Shown here in pieces: positions 11,949 through 25,245 of a DNA stretch of 64,000 nt. The DNA comes from Symsagittifera roscoffensis (taxonomy: Eukaryota; Xenacoelomorpha; Acoela; Convolutidae): positions 33,331,651 to 33,395,650 of the forward strand of contig NC_087062.1 in assembly GCF_963678635.1 (NCBI RefSeq), read 5' to 3'. The position numbers and the translations under genes are program-made. The notes beneath the pieces are model-generated. The model was given only the letters and a program-made list of their open reading frames with translations. It made no database searches and was not told where the DNA came from. Position 1 is the stretch's first letter; each line of letters begins with the position of its first letter.

Positions 11949-11990
11949 TACGGTTCAATTGGAAGGTGTCCACCTTCTGGACGTACCGTA
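11949..11990. repeat. Nested inverted repeat (hairpin-forming), copy 1
   Basis: TACGGT at 11949-11954 pairs with ACCGTA at 11985-11990. Inside it GAAGGTG (11962-11968) and CACCTTC (11971-11977) form a 7-bp stem with a 2-base loop. Immediately upstream, GTACCATTGGTAC (about 11939-11951) is a separate palindrome with a single central base. The second duplication copy has the same arrangement at about 18881-18922. No function is known. Confidence 0.6.
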
Positions 11991-12019
11991 ATAACTTGTA
12001 AAATTTTTTAGGGTGAACT

Positions 12020-12120
12020 TTCGTATATAAAGCTTAAGAGACTTAAGAGAGGCATTGGGGATACAAAAAGGAGAAAAAAAAGATTGAAAAACGAAAAAAA
12101 AAGAAAAAGAATAAAAAATT
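12020..12120 (+). promoter_or_regulatory. Possible TATA-like box and purine tract
   Basis: CGTATATAAAGCTTAAGAG at about 12023-12041 resembles a TATA box. It is followed within 40 bases by a long A/G-only tract to about 12120. The arrangement is kept in copy 2 at about 18953-19050. No transcript or reading frame downstream supports it, so this is only a sequence resemblance; a polypurine tract of a decayed LTR element is an alternative. Confidence 0.2.
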
Positions 12121-13059
12121 TCCAGAAAAGCCACAAAAAATACAGAGAGCGATTTTTTAATCCAGATAGGGGGATCCGACTTTTCTATTGATTTATATTA
12201 TACTTGTAAGGTTTCACGAATCGACTGATGATTTTGATCATATCAGTTGAACTAATCAGGTGCCCAATTAGAAGGGCGTTGAAAAATTTTTCAGATAGGC
12301 CTGAAAATTTGAGAACAACTGGGAAGCTTCAATGAGCAAGGTTACTAAGTGGACAGTGACGGGATTTCAAAAGAGCTATACACAGGGACACTCAAGAATT
12401 AGAAGGGCAAATGCCAGAGTGTGGTGCAAGAGTCAATCGAGTATCGTTAACCACTCACTATATTCATGAGGCAATATGTAAAAAAAGTGATTAGTATCGG
12501 TTTCATCCACTTTTTGACTTGAGCAATTGTTTTTATTTGAGCAGAGCTTGTAGATAGGTTCTACGAGGTTTCTCTCGAGTGATTTTGCACCCATCGCGTC
12601 CAGGGGATTTTCATTTAATCGAGGAGACGGTAATCTAGAGGAGGAGATTATACTAAAGGGAGTGGCTAGGACAAGGTGTGTTGTTGGAAATTTTAAAAAG
12701 GGTTGGTCTTATCATTATAACTTAACAATCGACATTGTCAAATTAGTTATATTAGGTTAACCGGTTTTAATTTCGAGAAAAAGAGTAATAACGCAAAGGA
12801 CCTGTTGGGGATCAAACATAAGCACGAGTAAATGTGTGAAAGGCTTGCAAGATCACGTTGGGAGGTCGAAATTTTTTTCGAAATTATCTCTACAATGTTT
12901 ATTTTCTTATCTATAACACCAGTGAAATAAACGCTTATCAGCTACGTACCAGGCAAGTTTTTAAGAAATGACGATTGAAAGAGTGAATGACCTTTAGAAC
13001 AATTTTTTTTACCTGGAGGGTCCTTGAGTAACAAAATAAGCTTTTAACCAAATATCCTT

Positions 13060-13230
13060 TTCATTCTGTTAAACACAACCTGTATATAGTCTTTACGAAG
13101 AAAGTATGAAAAAAATGTAATGCTATTTTTCTTTACTTGAGTGCTTGAATGTACAGAGAACTGTCCGAGCTCAACTTATTTGAGTGCCGTTTTACACGAT
13201 AAAACTATCCTAGATAATCCTACTTAAATG
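13060..13230. repeat. Spacer repeat heading a minisatellite sub-array
   Basis: A block ending in CTACTTAAATGTCACTGG and then the first minisatellite unit. It contains GAGAACTGTCCGAG and TTTTACACGATAAAA. Related blocks precede other sub-arrays at about 15840-15995, 20030-20160 and 24490-24645, and a shorter relative (CTACTTAATTGTCATTGG) is at about 13640-13680, 16410-16445, 20570-20605 and 22220-22255. These blocks look like fixed headers of amplification units. Confidence 0.7.
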
Positions 13231-16200
13231 TCACTGGAAGTTCAAACAAATTCTGAATGGTTTTGGAATTGGGTCTTGTAAAGTTCAAACAACTGCCCAT
13301 CAATTGCCCTCCAGACAATTGCCCAACACTTGCAGCCTTGAGAAATTCAAACAACTGCCCAACCGTTTCTGTCTGGAGTCTTTGGAAGGTCAAACAACTG
13401 CTCAAAGGTTTTGGAGTTGGGTCTTGGGAAGTCCAAAGAACTGCCCAAAGGTTTTGATTTTCAGTTTTGGGAAGTTCAAACAATTGCCCTACAGTTTTGG
13501 CTACGGGTCTTAGGAAGTTCAAGCAACTGCCCAACGGTTTCGGTCTTGAATCTTAGGATACTCAACCAACTGTTCAACATTTGCAGTTTTGGGAAGCTGA
13601 AGCAACTGCACAAAGATGGCGGTCTTGAATTATAGGTATATCTTGAGTAGATTATTCTACTTAATTGTCATTGGAAGTTCAAACAAATGCTCAACGGTTT
13701 TGGATTTGGATCTTGTGAAGTTCAAACAACTGACCAGCACTTGCCCTCCTGGTAAGTTCAGACAGTTGCCCAACATTTGCAGTCTTGAGAAATTCAAACA
13801 ACTGCCCAACAGTTTCTGTCTTGAGTCTTGGGAAGGTCAAACAACTGCCCAACGGTTTTGATTTTCAGTTTTGGGAAGGTCAAACAATTAACCTACCATT
13901 TTGGCTACGGGTCTTGAGAAATTCAAACAACTGCCCAACAGTTTCTGTGTGAAGTCTTGGGAAGGTCAAACAACTGCTCAACGGTTTTGATTTTCAGTTT
14001 TGGGAAGGTCAAACAATTGCCCTACCATTTTGGCTACGGGTCTTGAGAAATTCAAACAACTGCCCAACAGTTTCTGTGTGGAGTCTCGGGAAGGTCAAAC
14101 AACTGCTCAACGGTTTTGGATTTGGATCTTGTGAAGTTCAAACAACTGACCAACACTTGCCCTCCTGGGAAGTTCAGACAATTGCCCAATATTTGCAGTC
14201 TTGAGAATTTCAAACAACTGCCCAACAGTTTCTGTCTTGAGTCTTGGAAGGTCAAACAACTGGTCAAAGGTTCTGGATTTGGGTCTTGGGAAGTTCAATC
14301 AACTGCCCAACGGTTTTGATTTTCAGTTTTGGGACGGTCAAACAATTGCCCTACCATTTTGGCTACGGGTCTTGAGAAATTCAAACAACTGCCCAACAGT
14401 TTCTGTGTGGAGTCTTGGGAAGATCAAACAACTGCTCAGCCGTTTTGATTTTCAGTTTTGGGAAGGTCAAACAATTGCCCTACCATTTTGGCTACGGGTC
14501 TTGAGAAATTCAAACAACTGCCCAACAGTTTCTGTGTGGAGTCTCGGGAAGGTCAAACAACTGCTCAACGGTTTTGGATTTGGATCTTGTGAAGTTCAAA
14601 CAACTGACCAACACTTGCCCTCCTGGGAAGTTCAGACAATTGCCCAACACTTGCAGTCTTGAGAATTTCAAACAACTGCACAACTGTTTCTGTTTTGAGT
14701 CTTGGGAAGGTCAAACAACTGGTCAAAGGTTCTGGATTTGGGTCTTGGGAAGTTCAATCAACTGCCCAACGGTTTTGATTTTCAGTTTTGGGAAGGTCAA
14801 ACAATTGCCCTACCATTTTGGCTACGGGTCTTGAGAAATTCAAACAACTGCCCAACAGTTTCTGTGTGGAGTCTTGGGAAGATCAAACAACTGCTCAGCC
14901 GTTTTGATTTTCAGTTTTGGGAAGGTCAAACAATTGCCCTACCATTTTGGCTACGGGTCTTGAGAAATTCAAACAACTGCCCAACAGTTTCTGTGTGGAG
15001 TCTCGGGAAGGTCAAACAACTGCTCAACGGTTTTGGATTTGGATCTTGTGAAGTTCAAACAACTGACCAACACTTGCCCTCCTGGGAAGTTCAGACAATT
15101 GCCCAACACTTGCAGTCTTGAGAATTTCAAACAACTGCCCAACAGTTTCTGTCTTGAGTCTTGGAAGGTCAAACAACTGGTCAAAGGTTCTGGATTTGGG
15201 TCTTGGGAAGTTCAATCAACTGCCCAACGGTTTTGATTTTCAGTTTTGGGAAGGTCAAACAATTGCCTTACCATTTTGTCTACGGGTCTTGAGAAATTCA
15301 AACAACTGCCCAACAGTTTCTGTGTGGAGTCTTGGGAAGGTCAAACAACTGCTCAACGGTTTTGGATTTGGATCTTGTGAAGTTCAAACAACTGACCAAC
15401 ACTTGCCCTCCTGGGAAGTTCAGACAATTGCCCAACACTTGCAGTCTTGAGAATTTCAAACAACTGCCCAACAGTTTCTGTCTTGAGTCTTGGGAAGGTC
15501 AAACAACTGGTCAAAGGTTTTGGATTTGGGTCTTGGGAAGTTCAAACAACTGCCCAACGGTTTTGGTTTTCAGTTTTGGGAAGGTCAGACAATTGTCCTA
15601 CCATTTTGGCTACGGGTCTTAAGAAGTTCGAACAAATGCCCAAAGATTTCGATCTTGAGCCTTGAGAAGTTCGAGCAACTGCTCAACGGTTTTGGATTTA
15701 AATCATGGGAAGTCCAAACAACTGGCCAATACTGGCGCTCCTTGGAAGTTCAAACAACTGCCCAACACGTGCCTTTCTGAAAAGTTCAACAAACTACCCA
15801 TCATTTGTGATCCTGGGAAGATCAAACAACTGCTCAACACTTATGATAAGCATGCGAAAAAATATATGATTTTCTTAGTTTTGTTTTTCTTTACGTGGAT
15901 GCTCAAGGGTGCAGAGAACTGTCCGAGTTCATCTTACTAGAGTGCCTCGTTACACGATAAAATCATCCTACAGAGTTCTACTTAAATGTCATTGGAAGTT
16001 CAAACAACTGCTCAACGGTTTTGGATTTGAATCTTGTGAAGATCAAACAACTGCCCAACACTTGCCCTCCTGGGAAGTTCAGACAGTTGCCCAACACTCT
16101 CAGTCTTGAGAAGTTCAAACAACTGCACAACTGTTTCTGTTTTGAGTCTTGGGAAGGTCAAGCAACTGCTCAAAGGTTTTGGATTTGGGTCTTGGGAAGC

Positions 16201-16756
16201 TCAAACAACTGCCCAATGGTTTTGATCATCAGTTTTGGGAATTTCAAACAATTGCCCTAAATTTTTGGCTACGGGTCTTGGTAAGTCCAAACAACTGCCT
16301 AACGGTTTCGGTCTTAAGTCTTGGGATACTCAACCAACTGTCCAATATTTGCAGTTTTGGGAAGCTGAAGCAACTGCACAAAGATGGCGGTCTTGAATTA
16401 TAGGTATATCTTGAGTAGATTATTCTACTTAATTGTCATTGGAAGTTCAAACAAATGCTCAACGGTTTTGGATTTGGATCTTGTGAAGTTCAAACAACTG
16501 ACCAGCACTTGCCCTCCTGGTAAGTTCAGACAGTTGCCCAACATTTGCAGTCTTGAGAAATTCAAACAACTGCCCAACAGTTTCTGTCTTGAGTCTTGGG
16601 AAGGTCAAACAACTGCCCAACGGTTTTGATTTTCAGTTTTGGGAAGGTCAAACAATTGCGCTACCATTTTGGCTACGGGTCTTGAGAAATTCAAACAACT
16701 GCCCAACAGTTTCTGTGTGGAGTCTTGGGAAGGTCAAACAACTGCTCAACGGTTTT
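13220..16756. repeat. 43-bp minisatellite array A
   Basis: Tandem units of about 43 bp with shorter variants of 36-39 bp. The consensus has the form AGTTCAAACAACTGCCCAAC followed by a variable GGTTTTGATTTTCAGTTTTGGGA or AGTTTCTGTCTTGAGTCTTGGGA half. Units are ordered into a higher-order repeat of about 458 bp (the same unit order at 14116, 14574 and 15033). Frames stay open for 60-150 residues on both strands because the unit rarely makes stops; these are not genes. The array ends at the duplication junction. Confidence 0.92.
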
Positions 16757-19700
16757 ATTGTCCTAACGCAAAAATTTCAAAATTTTTTCTTACTTTGTAT
16801 CGTTTCGTTTTTTTCAAAAATCAAGAAAGTTTGGATTTCGGTACCCAATTAGTTCCAACCCCTTCTGAACTAAAGTCAACCGGTTCCACTAATTAAACTA
16901 GTTCAGATACGATGTAACTCACTAAATTAGCGCTTTTTTCCGTTTCAAAAAATATCGATATCTCAAAAATTGCGATTTGTGGGGGTATCAAAATATCGCT
17001 ATTTTGACCCTAACAACCAGTCTGCTTACTGTGTTCGTCAATGAGAAACGGTATAGGAGTAATAATATAGGCTGTATAAACAGTAATACTAGTAATATTA
17101 TACCCCTCCGGGTTTGTTCAATATCCGAATTAAGGTGCTTAACTCGGAAGTTCGCAACTCGGTGGAGGGTCACTTCAGTGCAGTCACTGTCGAGCCCCCC
17201 ACAGATTTATATCTAAAAGCGATACAAAACTTGTTGACGATACCCGCAACAGTCAATTGATGTTGACCTTGAGCCCCTTCTTTTTGCTCCTTGCACTGCT
17301 TGCCTGATCAGTCTTCTGCTCTAATCCCGAGACCCTTCCGGATTGAGCGCAAATTAGCATTAATGTGCTTAAATACTCAAATAACCCTACAGTACAAGCA
17401 CAAGAAACGGGCCACAATTGTGATCGTAATGATCCTGACTGATATAAATGCCCGTAACAACAATATATCTAACAACAACAAACGGGAGGGTCGGATCACA
17501 TCTCGTCTCGGGGGATGATTTCTACTGTTTTTGATATATTTATTTTTTTAATGTTTTTGGTTTTATCGGTTATTTTTTATGTTTTTTTTAGGTACTATAC
17601 TATATTTTGTTTGGTTTCTTGTATATCTTTGAGTGTTTTTTGTCACAAGCCTTTCAGGGAACGACGGGATGGCCAATCCACCCACCCTTCCTGGTACGTG
17701 AATTTTCGGTCTTAACTAGGTTAAAAAGCTATTTTCGGGAATCCGGAAGGCTTCCGCGTTCCGAATTACCATTCCGCCCCGGTGGTTAGGGCTTTATTTT
17801 GAGCATCCGCTCGACGTGGAGTTCTCGTTAACTGTTTTGCCGGTCATGATGTTAAAAAAGAATAACACCCAGGAGCGCCATAAAAACATATATGTAACAT
17901 TCGCCCGGAAGTACATAATAACGGAAGCTAAAGCTAGGTTCTAAAATGACTGGCTAACGTCTAAACACAGCTCTACATGCTTTCCACCGTCTCTGCCGAA
18001 GCCAGTTCTTTTGGTGGTCTTTCTAATGTCGGGTAGACAAAAACGTTACTGTTTCCGGCTTCGATCAGAACGCTCTAGTTAACTTAACTACATGCAGAAA
18101 TAGTGAGCTCATGGCTGGGTCTCAGTATCCCCAGACGACGAGGTCACTCCCAAAAACAGGGCTACTACATATATATCTTATTACGATTGTTTTTGTTCAG
18201 TAGATAAAAATCATTATCTCCATCAAAGATGGATCAACCCTTTACCTTAACTCCTAGCTTCTCATAATCTGAAAACAAATTTGGATGTTATTAATTCAAT
18301 CAGGACATGACCAAAACTAAAAGTTCATAAAATAGAGAGTTACAGTTTTCTCCGGAGACCCCTCCGGATTCTGGAATCCGGGCAAATAACACTCTTATTT
18401 CTTCCCGGAAGGCTGGACACGTCGTCCCAATACCCTTCCTGGTTCTCGGGATTCGTGTTGTAACGATTGTAGCGGCACAACCGTCACAACTCGGAGTGAT
18501 CTGATAGTCGTTTTCTATTCCAATCTCGATCTGTCTCAACTTCAACGTGGCAACGTGTCTTGCTTTTCAGAAGAAATTTTGAAAATTAACAAGTCAATCC
18601 AAATTAACCATTCCGTGTTCGTCAAAATGAACAGTTCACACCGTTAATGTGCTAAAACCGTCAATTTTCCCGCTCAGCTGTCACCATAAAAATTCGAATT
18701 CGATTTTGCATTTTGGTACATTCTGGTCGAATGTCACACATTTTCCTTAACTTCATATGTGACATGAGTGATCGACTAATTCATAGTGTTTTTGTGGCGT
18801 TCCCAGGTGTTTTACGATATCATGACTACCGGAGCAAACTGACATGGCGCAGCTACATGCCTATTTTAGAGTACCATTGGTACGGTTCAATTGGAAGGTG
18901 TCCACCTTCTGGACGTACCGTAATAACTTGTAAAATTTTTTAGGGTGAACTTTCGTATATAAAGCTTAAGAGACTTAAAAAAGGCATTGGAGATACAAAA
19001 AGGAGAAAAAAAGATTGAAAAACGAAAAAAAAGAAAAAGAATAAAAAATTTCCAGAAAAGCCACAAAAAATACAGAGAGCGATTTTTTAATCCAGATGGG
19101 GGATCCGACTTTTCTATTGATTTATATTATACTTGTAAGGTTTCACGAATCGACTGATGATTTTGTCATATCAGTTGAACTAATCAGGTGCCCAATTAGA
19201 AGGGCGTTAAAAAAATTTTCAGATAGGCCTGAAAATTTGAGAACAACTGGGAAGCTTCATTGGGCAAGGTTACTAAGTGGACAGTGACGTGATTTCAAAA
19301 GAGCTATACACAGGGACACTCAAGAATTAGAAGGGCAAATGCCAGAGTGTGGTGCAAGAGTCAATCGAGTATCGTTAACCACTCACTATATTCACGAGGC
19401 AATATGTAAAAAAAAAGTGATTAGTATCGGTTTCATCCACTTTTTGACTTGAGCAATTGTTTTTATTTGAGCAGAGCTTGTAGATAGGTTCTACGAGATT
19501 TCTCTCGAGTGATTTTGCACCCATCGCGTCCAGGGGATTTTCATTTAATCGAGGGGACGGTAATCTAGAGGAGGAGATTAGACTAAAGGGAGTGGCTAGG
19601 ACAAGGTGTGTTGTTGGAAATTTTAAAAAGGGTTGGTCTTATCATTATAACTTAACAATCGACATTGTCAAATTAGTTATATTAGGTTAACCGGTTTTAA

Positions 19701-20146
19701 TTTCGAGAAAAAGAGTAATAACGCAAAGGACCTGTTGGGGATCAAACATAAGCACGAGCAAATGTGTGAAAGGCTGGCAAGATCACGTTGGGAGGTCGAA
19801 ATTTTTTTCGAAATTATCTCTACAATGTTTATTTTCTTATCTATAACACCAGTGAAATAAATGCTTATCAGCTACGTACCAGGCAAGTTTTTAAGAAATG
19901 ACGATTGAAACAGTGAATGACCTTTAGAACAATTTTTTTTACCTGGAGGGTCCTTGAGTAACAAAATAAGCTTTTAACCAAATATCCTTTTCATTCTGTT
20001 AAACACAACCTGTATATAGTCTTTACGAAAGTATGAAAAAAATTTAATGCTATTTTTCTTTACTTGAGTGCTTGAATGTACAGAGAACTGTCCGAGCTCA
20101 ACTTATTTGAGTGCCGTTTTACACGATAAAACTATCCTAGATAATC
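16757..20146. repeat. Large tandem duplication, copy 2 unique segment
   Basis: Second copy of the segment at 9.83-13.2 kb, near-identical, with small indels in homopolymers (for example near 19000-19040, 19210 and 20030). It joins directly to the last 43-bp unit of the first array at CAACGGTTTTATTGTCC, so the first array ends exactly at the duplication junction. No coding region is supported. Confidence 0.9.
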
Positions 20147-23100
20147 CTACTTAAATGTCACTGGAAGTTCAAACAAATTCTGAATGGTTTTGGAATTGGA
20201 TCTTGTAAAGTTCAAACAACTGCCCAACAATTGCCCTCCAGACAATTGCCCAACACTTGCAGCCTTGAGGAATTCAAACAACTGCCCAACAGTTTCTGTC
20301 TGGAGTCTTGGGAGGGTCGAACAACTGCTCAAAGGTTTTGGAGTTGGGTCTTGGGAAGTCCAAAGAACTGCCCAAAGGTTTTGATTTTCAGTTTTGGGAA
20401 GTTCAAACAATTGCCCTACAGTTTTGGCTACGGGTCTTAGGAAGTTCAAGCAACTGCCCAACGGTTTCGGTCTTGAATCTTAGGATACTCAACCAACTGT
20501 CAAACATTTGCAGTTTTGGGAAGCTGAAGCAACTGCACAAAGATGGCGGTCTTGAATTATAGGTATATCTTGAGTAGATTATTCTACTTAATTGTCATTG
20601 GAAGTTCAAACAAATGCTCAACGGTTTTGGATTTGGATCTTGTGAAGTTCAAACAACTGACCAACACTTGCCCTCCTGGGAAGTTCAGACAATTGCCCAA
20701 CACTTGCAGTCTTGAGAAATTCAAACAACTGCCCAACAGTTTCTGTCTTGAGTCTTGGGAAGGTCAAACAACTGCCCAACGGTTTTGATTTTCAGTTTTG
20801 GGAAGGTCAAACAATTGCCCTACCATTTTGGCTACGGGTCTTGAGAAATTCAAACAACTGCCCAACAGTTTCTGTGTGGAGTCTTGGGAAGGTCAAACAA
20901 CTGCTCAACGGTTTTGATTTTCAGTTTTGGGAAGGTCAAACAATTGCCCTACCATTTTGGCTACGGGTCTTGAGAAATTCAAACAACTGCCCAACAGTTT
21001 CTGTGTGGAGTCTCGGGAAGGTCAAACAACCGCTCAACGGTTTTGGATTTGGATCTTGTGAAGTTCAAACAACTGACCAACACTTGCCCTCCTGGGAAGT
21101 TCAGACAATTGCCCAACACTTGCAGTCTTGAGAATTTCAAACAACTGCCCAACACATTCTGTCTTGAGTCTTGGAAGATCAAACAACTGGTCAAAGGTTC
21201 TGGATTTGGGTCTTGGGAAGTTCAATCAACTGCCCAACGGTTTTGATTTTCAGTTTTGGGAAGGTCAAACAATTGCCCTACCATTTTGGCTACGGGTCTT
21301 GAGAAATTCAAACAACTGCCCAACAGTTTCTGTGTGGAGTCTTGGGAAGGTCAAACAACTGCTCAACCGTTTTGATTTTCAGTTTTGGGAAGGTCAAACA
21401 ATTGCCCTACCATTTTGGCTACGGGTCTTGAGAAATTCAAACAACTGCCCAACAGTTTCTGTGTGGAGTCTCGGGAAGGTCAAACAACTGCTCAACGGTT
21501 TTGGATTTGGATCTTGTAAAGTTCAAACAACTGACCAACACTTGCCCTCCTGGGAAGTTCAGACAATTGCCCAACACTTGCAGTCTTGAGAATTTCAAAC
21601 AACTGCCCAACAGTTTCTGTCTTGAGTCTTGGAAGGTCAAACAACTGGTCAAAGGTTCTGGATTTGGGTCTTGGGAAGTTCAATCAACTGCCCAACGGTT
21701 TTGATTTTCAGTTTTGGGAAGGTCAAACAATTGCCTTACCATTTTGTCTACGGGTCTTGAGAAATTCAAACAACTGCCCAACAGTTTCTGTGTGGAGTCT
21801 TGGGAAGGTCAAACAACTGCTCAACGGTTTTGGATTTGGATCTTGTGAAGTTCAAACAACTGACCAAAACTTGCCCTCCTGGGAAGTTCAGACAATTGCC
21901 CAACACTTGCAGTCTTGAGGATTTCAAACAACTGCCCAACAGTTTCTGTCTTGAGTCTTGGAAGGTCAAACAACTGGTCAAAGGTTCTGGATTTGGGTCT
22001 TGGGAAGCTCAAGCAACTGCCCAATGGTTTTGATCATCAGTTTTGGGAATTTCAAACAATTGCCCTAAATTTTTGGCTACGGGTCTTGGTAAGTCCAAAC
22101 AACTGCCTAACGGTTTCGGTCTTAAGTCTTGGGATACTCAACCAACTGTCCAACATTTGCAGTTTTGGGAAGCTGAAGCAACTGCACAAAGATGGCGGTC
22201 TTGAATTATAGGTGTATCTTGAGTAGATTATTCTACTTAATTGTCATTGGAAGTTCAAACAAATGCTCAACGGTTTTGGATTTGGATCTTGTGAAGTTCA
22301 AACAACTGACCAGCACTTGCCCTCTTGGTAAGTTCAGACAGTTGCCCAACATTTGCAGTCTTGAGAAATTCAAACAACTGCCCAACAGTTTCTGTCTTGA
22401 GTCTTGGGAAGGTCAAACAACTGGCCAACGGTTTTGATTTTCAGTTTTGGGAAGGTCAAACAATTGCCCTACCATTTTGGCTACGGGTCTTGAGAAATTC
22501 AAACAACTGCCCAACAGTTTCTGTGTGGAGTCTTGGGAAGGTCAAACAACTGCTCAACGGTTTTGATTTTCAGTTTTGGGAAGGTCAAACAATTGCCCTA
22601 CCATTTTGGCTGCGGGTCTTGAGAAATTCAAACAACTGCCCAACAGTTTCTGTGTGGAGTCTCGGGAAGGTCAAACAACCGCTCAACGGTTTTGGATTTG
22701 GATCTTGTGAAGTTCAAACAACTGACCAACACTTGCCCTCCTGGGAAGTTCAGACAATTGCCCAACACTTGCAGTCTTGAGAATTTCAAACAACTGCTCA
22801 ACAGTTTCTGTCTTGAGTCTTGGAAGGTCAAACAACTGGTCAAAGGTTCTGGATTTGGGTCTTGGGAAGTTCAATCAACTGCCCAACGGTTTTGATTTTC
22901 AGTTTTGGGAAGGTCAAACAATTGCCCTACCATTTTGGCTACGGGTCTTGAGAAATTCAAACAACTGCCCAACAGTTTCTGTGTGGAGTCTTGGTAAGGT
23001 CAAACAACTGCTCAACGGTTTTGATTTTCAGTTTTGGGAAGGTCAAACAATTGCCCTACCATTTTGGCTAGGGGTCTTGAGAAATTCAAACAACTGCCCA

Positions 23101-25245
23101 ACAGTTTCTGTGTGGAGTCTCGGGAAGGTCAAACAACTGCTCAACGGTTTTGGATTTGGATCTTGTGAAGTTCAAACAACTGACCAACACTTGCCCTCCT
23201 GGGAAGTTCAGACAATTGCCCAACATTTGCAGTCTTGAGAATTTCAAACAACTGCCCAACAGTTTCTGTCTTGAGTCTTGGAAGGTCAAACAACTGGTCA
23301 AAGGTTCCGGATTTGGGTCTTGGGAAGTTCAATCAACTGCCCAACGGTTTTGATTTTCAGTTTTGGGAAGGTCAAACAATTGCCTTACCATTTTGGCTAC
23401 GGGTCTTGAGAAATTCAAACAACTGCCCAACAGTTTCTGTGTGGAGTCTTGGGAAGGTCAAACAACTGCTCAACGGTTTTGGATTTGGATCTTGTGAAGT
23501 TCAAACAACTGACCAACACTTGCCCTCCTGGGAAGTTCAGACAATTGCCCAACACTTGCAGTCTTGAGAATTTCAAACAACTGCCCAACAGTTTCTGTGT
23601 GGAGTCTTGGGAAGGTCAAACAACTGGTCAAAGGTTTTGGATTTGGGTCTTGGGAAGTTCAAACAACTGCCCAACGGTTTTGGTTTTCAGTTTTGGGAAG
23701 GTCAGACAATTGCCCTACTATTTTGGCTACGGGTCTTGGGAAGTTCAAACAACTGCCCAATGGTTTCGGTCTTGAGTGTTAGGATACTCATCCAACTGCC
23801 CAACATTTGCAGTCTTGGGAAGCTGAAGCAACTGCACAAAGAGGGCGGTCTTGAGTTATGGGAATTTTAAAAAACTATCCAAAAAATGCCGGTCTTGTTT
23901 CTTGGGAAGCTAAAACAAATGACCGATGGTTTTGGATCCGGGTCATGGAAAATTCAAACAACTGGCCAACAAATTTGGATTCCGGACATCAAAATTTGGA
24001 AACCGCCAAACATCTTCAGTCATGAATCTTGGGAAGTTCACACAAATGCTCAACTCTAACAGTCTTGGGAACTTCAAACAACTGTCCAGGAAATTTTTCT
24101 TGGGTCTTAAGAATTTCAAACCACTGCCCAATGGTTTCGATCTTGAGTCTTGGGAAGTTCAAACATTTTCCCGACATGTGCAGTCTTGGGAAGTTCAAAC
24201 AGCTGCCCAACAGTTTCGAGCTTGTGTCTTGAAAAGTTCAAACAACTGCCCAACGGTTTTGAATTCGGGTCTTGAGAAGTTCGAACAAATGCCCAAAGAT
24301 TTCGATCTTGAGCCTTGAGAAATTCGAGCAACTGCTCAACGGTTTTGGATTTAAATCATGGGAAGTCCAAACAACTGCCCAATACTGGCGCTCCTGGGAA
24401 GTTCAAACAACTGCCCAACACGTGCGTTTCTGGAAAGTTCAACAAACTACCCATCGTTTGTGATCCTGGGAAGATCAAACAACTGCTCAACACTTATGAT
24501 AAGCATGCAAAAAAATATGTTTTTCTTAGTTTTGTTTTTCTTTACGTGGATGCTCAAGGGTGCAGAGAACTGTCCGAGTTCATCTTACTAGAGTGCCTCG
24601 TTACACGATAAAATCATCCTACAGAGTTCTACTTAAATGTCATTGGAAGTTCAAACAACTGCTCAACGGTTTTGGATTTGAATCTTGTGAAGATCAAACA
24701 ACTGCCCAACACTTGCCCTCCTGGGAAGTTCAGACAGTTGCCCAACACTCTCAGTCTTGAGAAGTTCAAACAACTGCACAACTGTTTCTGTTTTGAGTCT
24801 TGGGAAGGTCAAGCAACTGCTCAAAGGTTTTGGATTTGGGTCTTGGGAAGCTCAAGCAACTGCCCAATGGTTTTGATCATCAGTTTTGGGAATTTCAAAC
24901 AATTGCCCTAAATTTTTGGCTACGGGTCTTGGTAAGTCCAAACAACTGCCTAACGGTTTCGGTCTTAAGTCTTGGGATACTCAACCAATTGCCCAACATT
25001 TGCTTGGGAAGCTGAAAAAACTGCACAAAGATGTCGATCTTGATTCTTGGGAATTTTAAAAAACTCCCTAAAAAGTTTCGGTCTTGTATCTTGGAAAGTT
25101 CAAACAACTGCCCAAAAGTTTCAATCTAGAGTACTGGGACGCCTACAAATATTGGTCTTGAGTCTTGGAAAGTTAAAACAAACGCCCAATATTAATGGTT
25201 TTGATTCTTGAAAAACTGAGTTAACTACCCAAAGGTTCAGTTTTT
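20147..25245. repeat. 43-bp minisatellite array B (longer)
   Basis: Second array of the same family. It starts with the same order as array A (13220 matches 20147) but is about 1.5 kb longer. It carries 458-bp higher-order units at 21043/21501 and 22692/23150, a segment at 23880-24250 of more diverged units, then a block (24300-24990) matching 15660-16330 of array A. The right end decays gradually after 25000, which suggests an older edge, whereas the left parts are homogenised. Confidence 0.92.

Larger units (their letters stand above)
9824..16756. repeat. Large tandem duplication, copy 1 (about 6.93 kb)
   Basis: The unit begins at about 9824-9829 (TTTATTGTCCTATCGCAAA) and is repeated from about 16750-16757 (TTTATTGTCCTAACGCAAA). 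Matched positions are offset by 6927-6932 bases (for example 10045 against 16977, and 13220 against 20147). It consists of a unique segment (9.83-13.2 kb) plus a 43-bp minisatellite array (13.2-16.75 kb). By eye the copies differ at roughly one base in a hundred in the unique segment, so the duplication is recent. I see no gene in the unique segment; its 60-80 residue frames have no motifs and persist only because the copies are nearly identical. Confidence 0.9.

Noticed and set aside
13220-25107. Many 60-150 residue open frames on both strands in the minisatellite (for example 14201-14662 and 21128-21589)
   Set aside because: They are by-products of a 43-bp repeat that rarely forms stop codons. 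All three frames on one strand give similar peptides, and frames start and stop with unit changes. No sign of a real protein.
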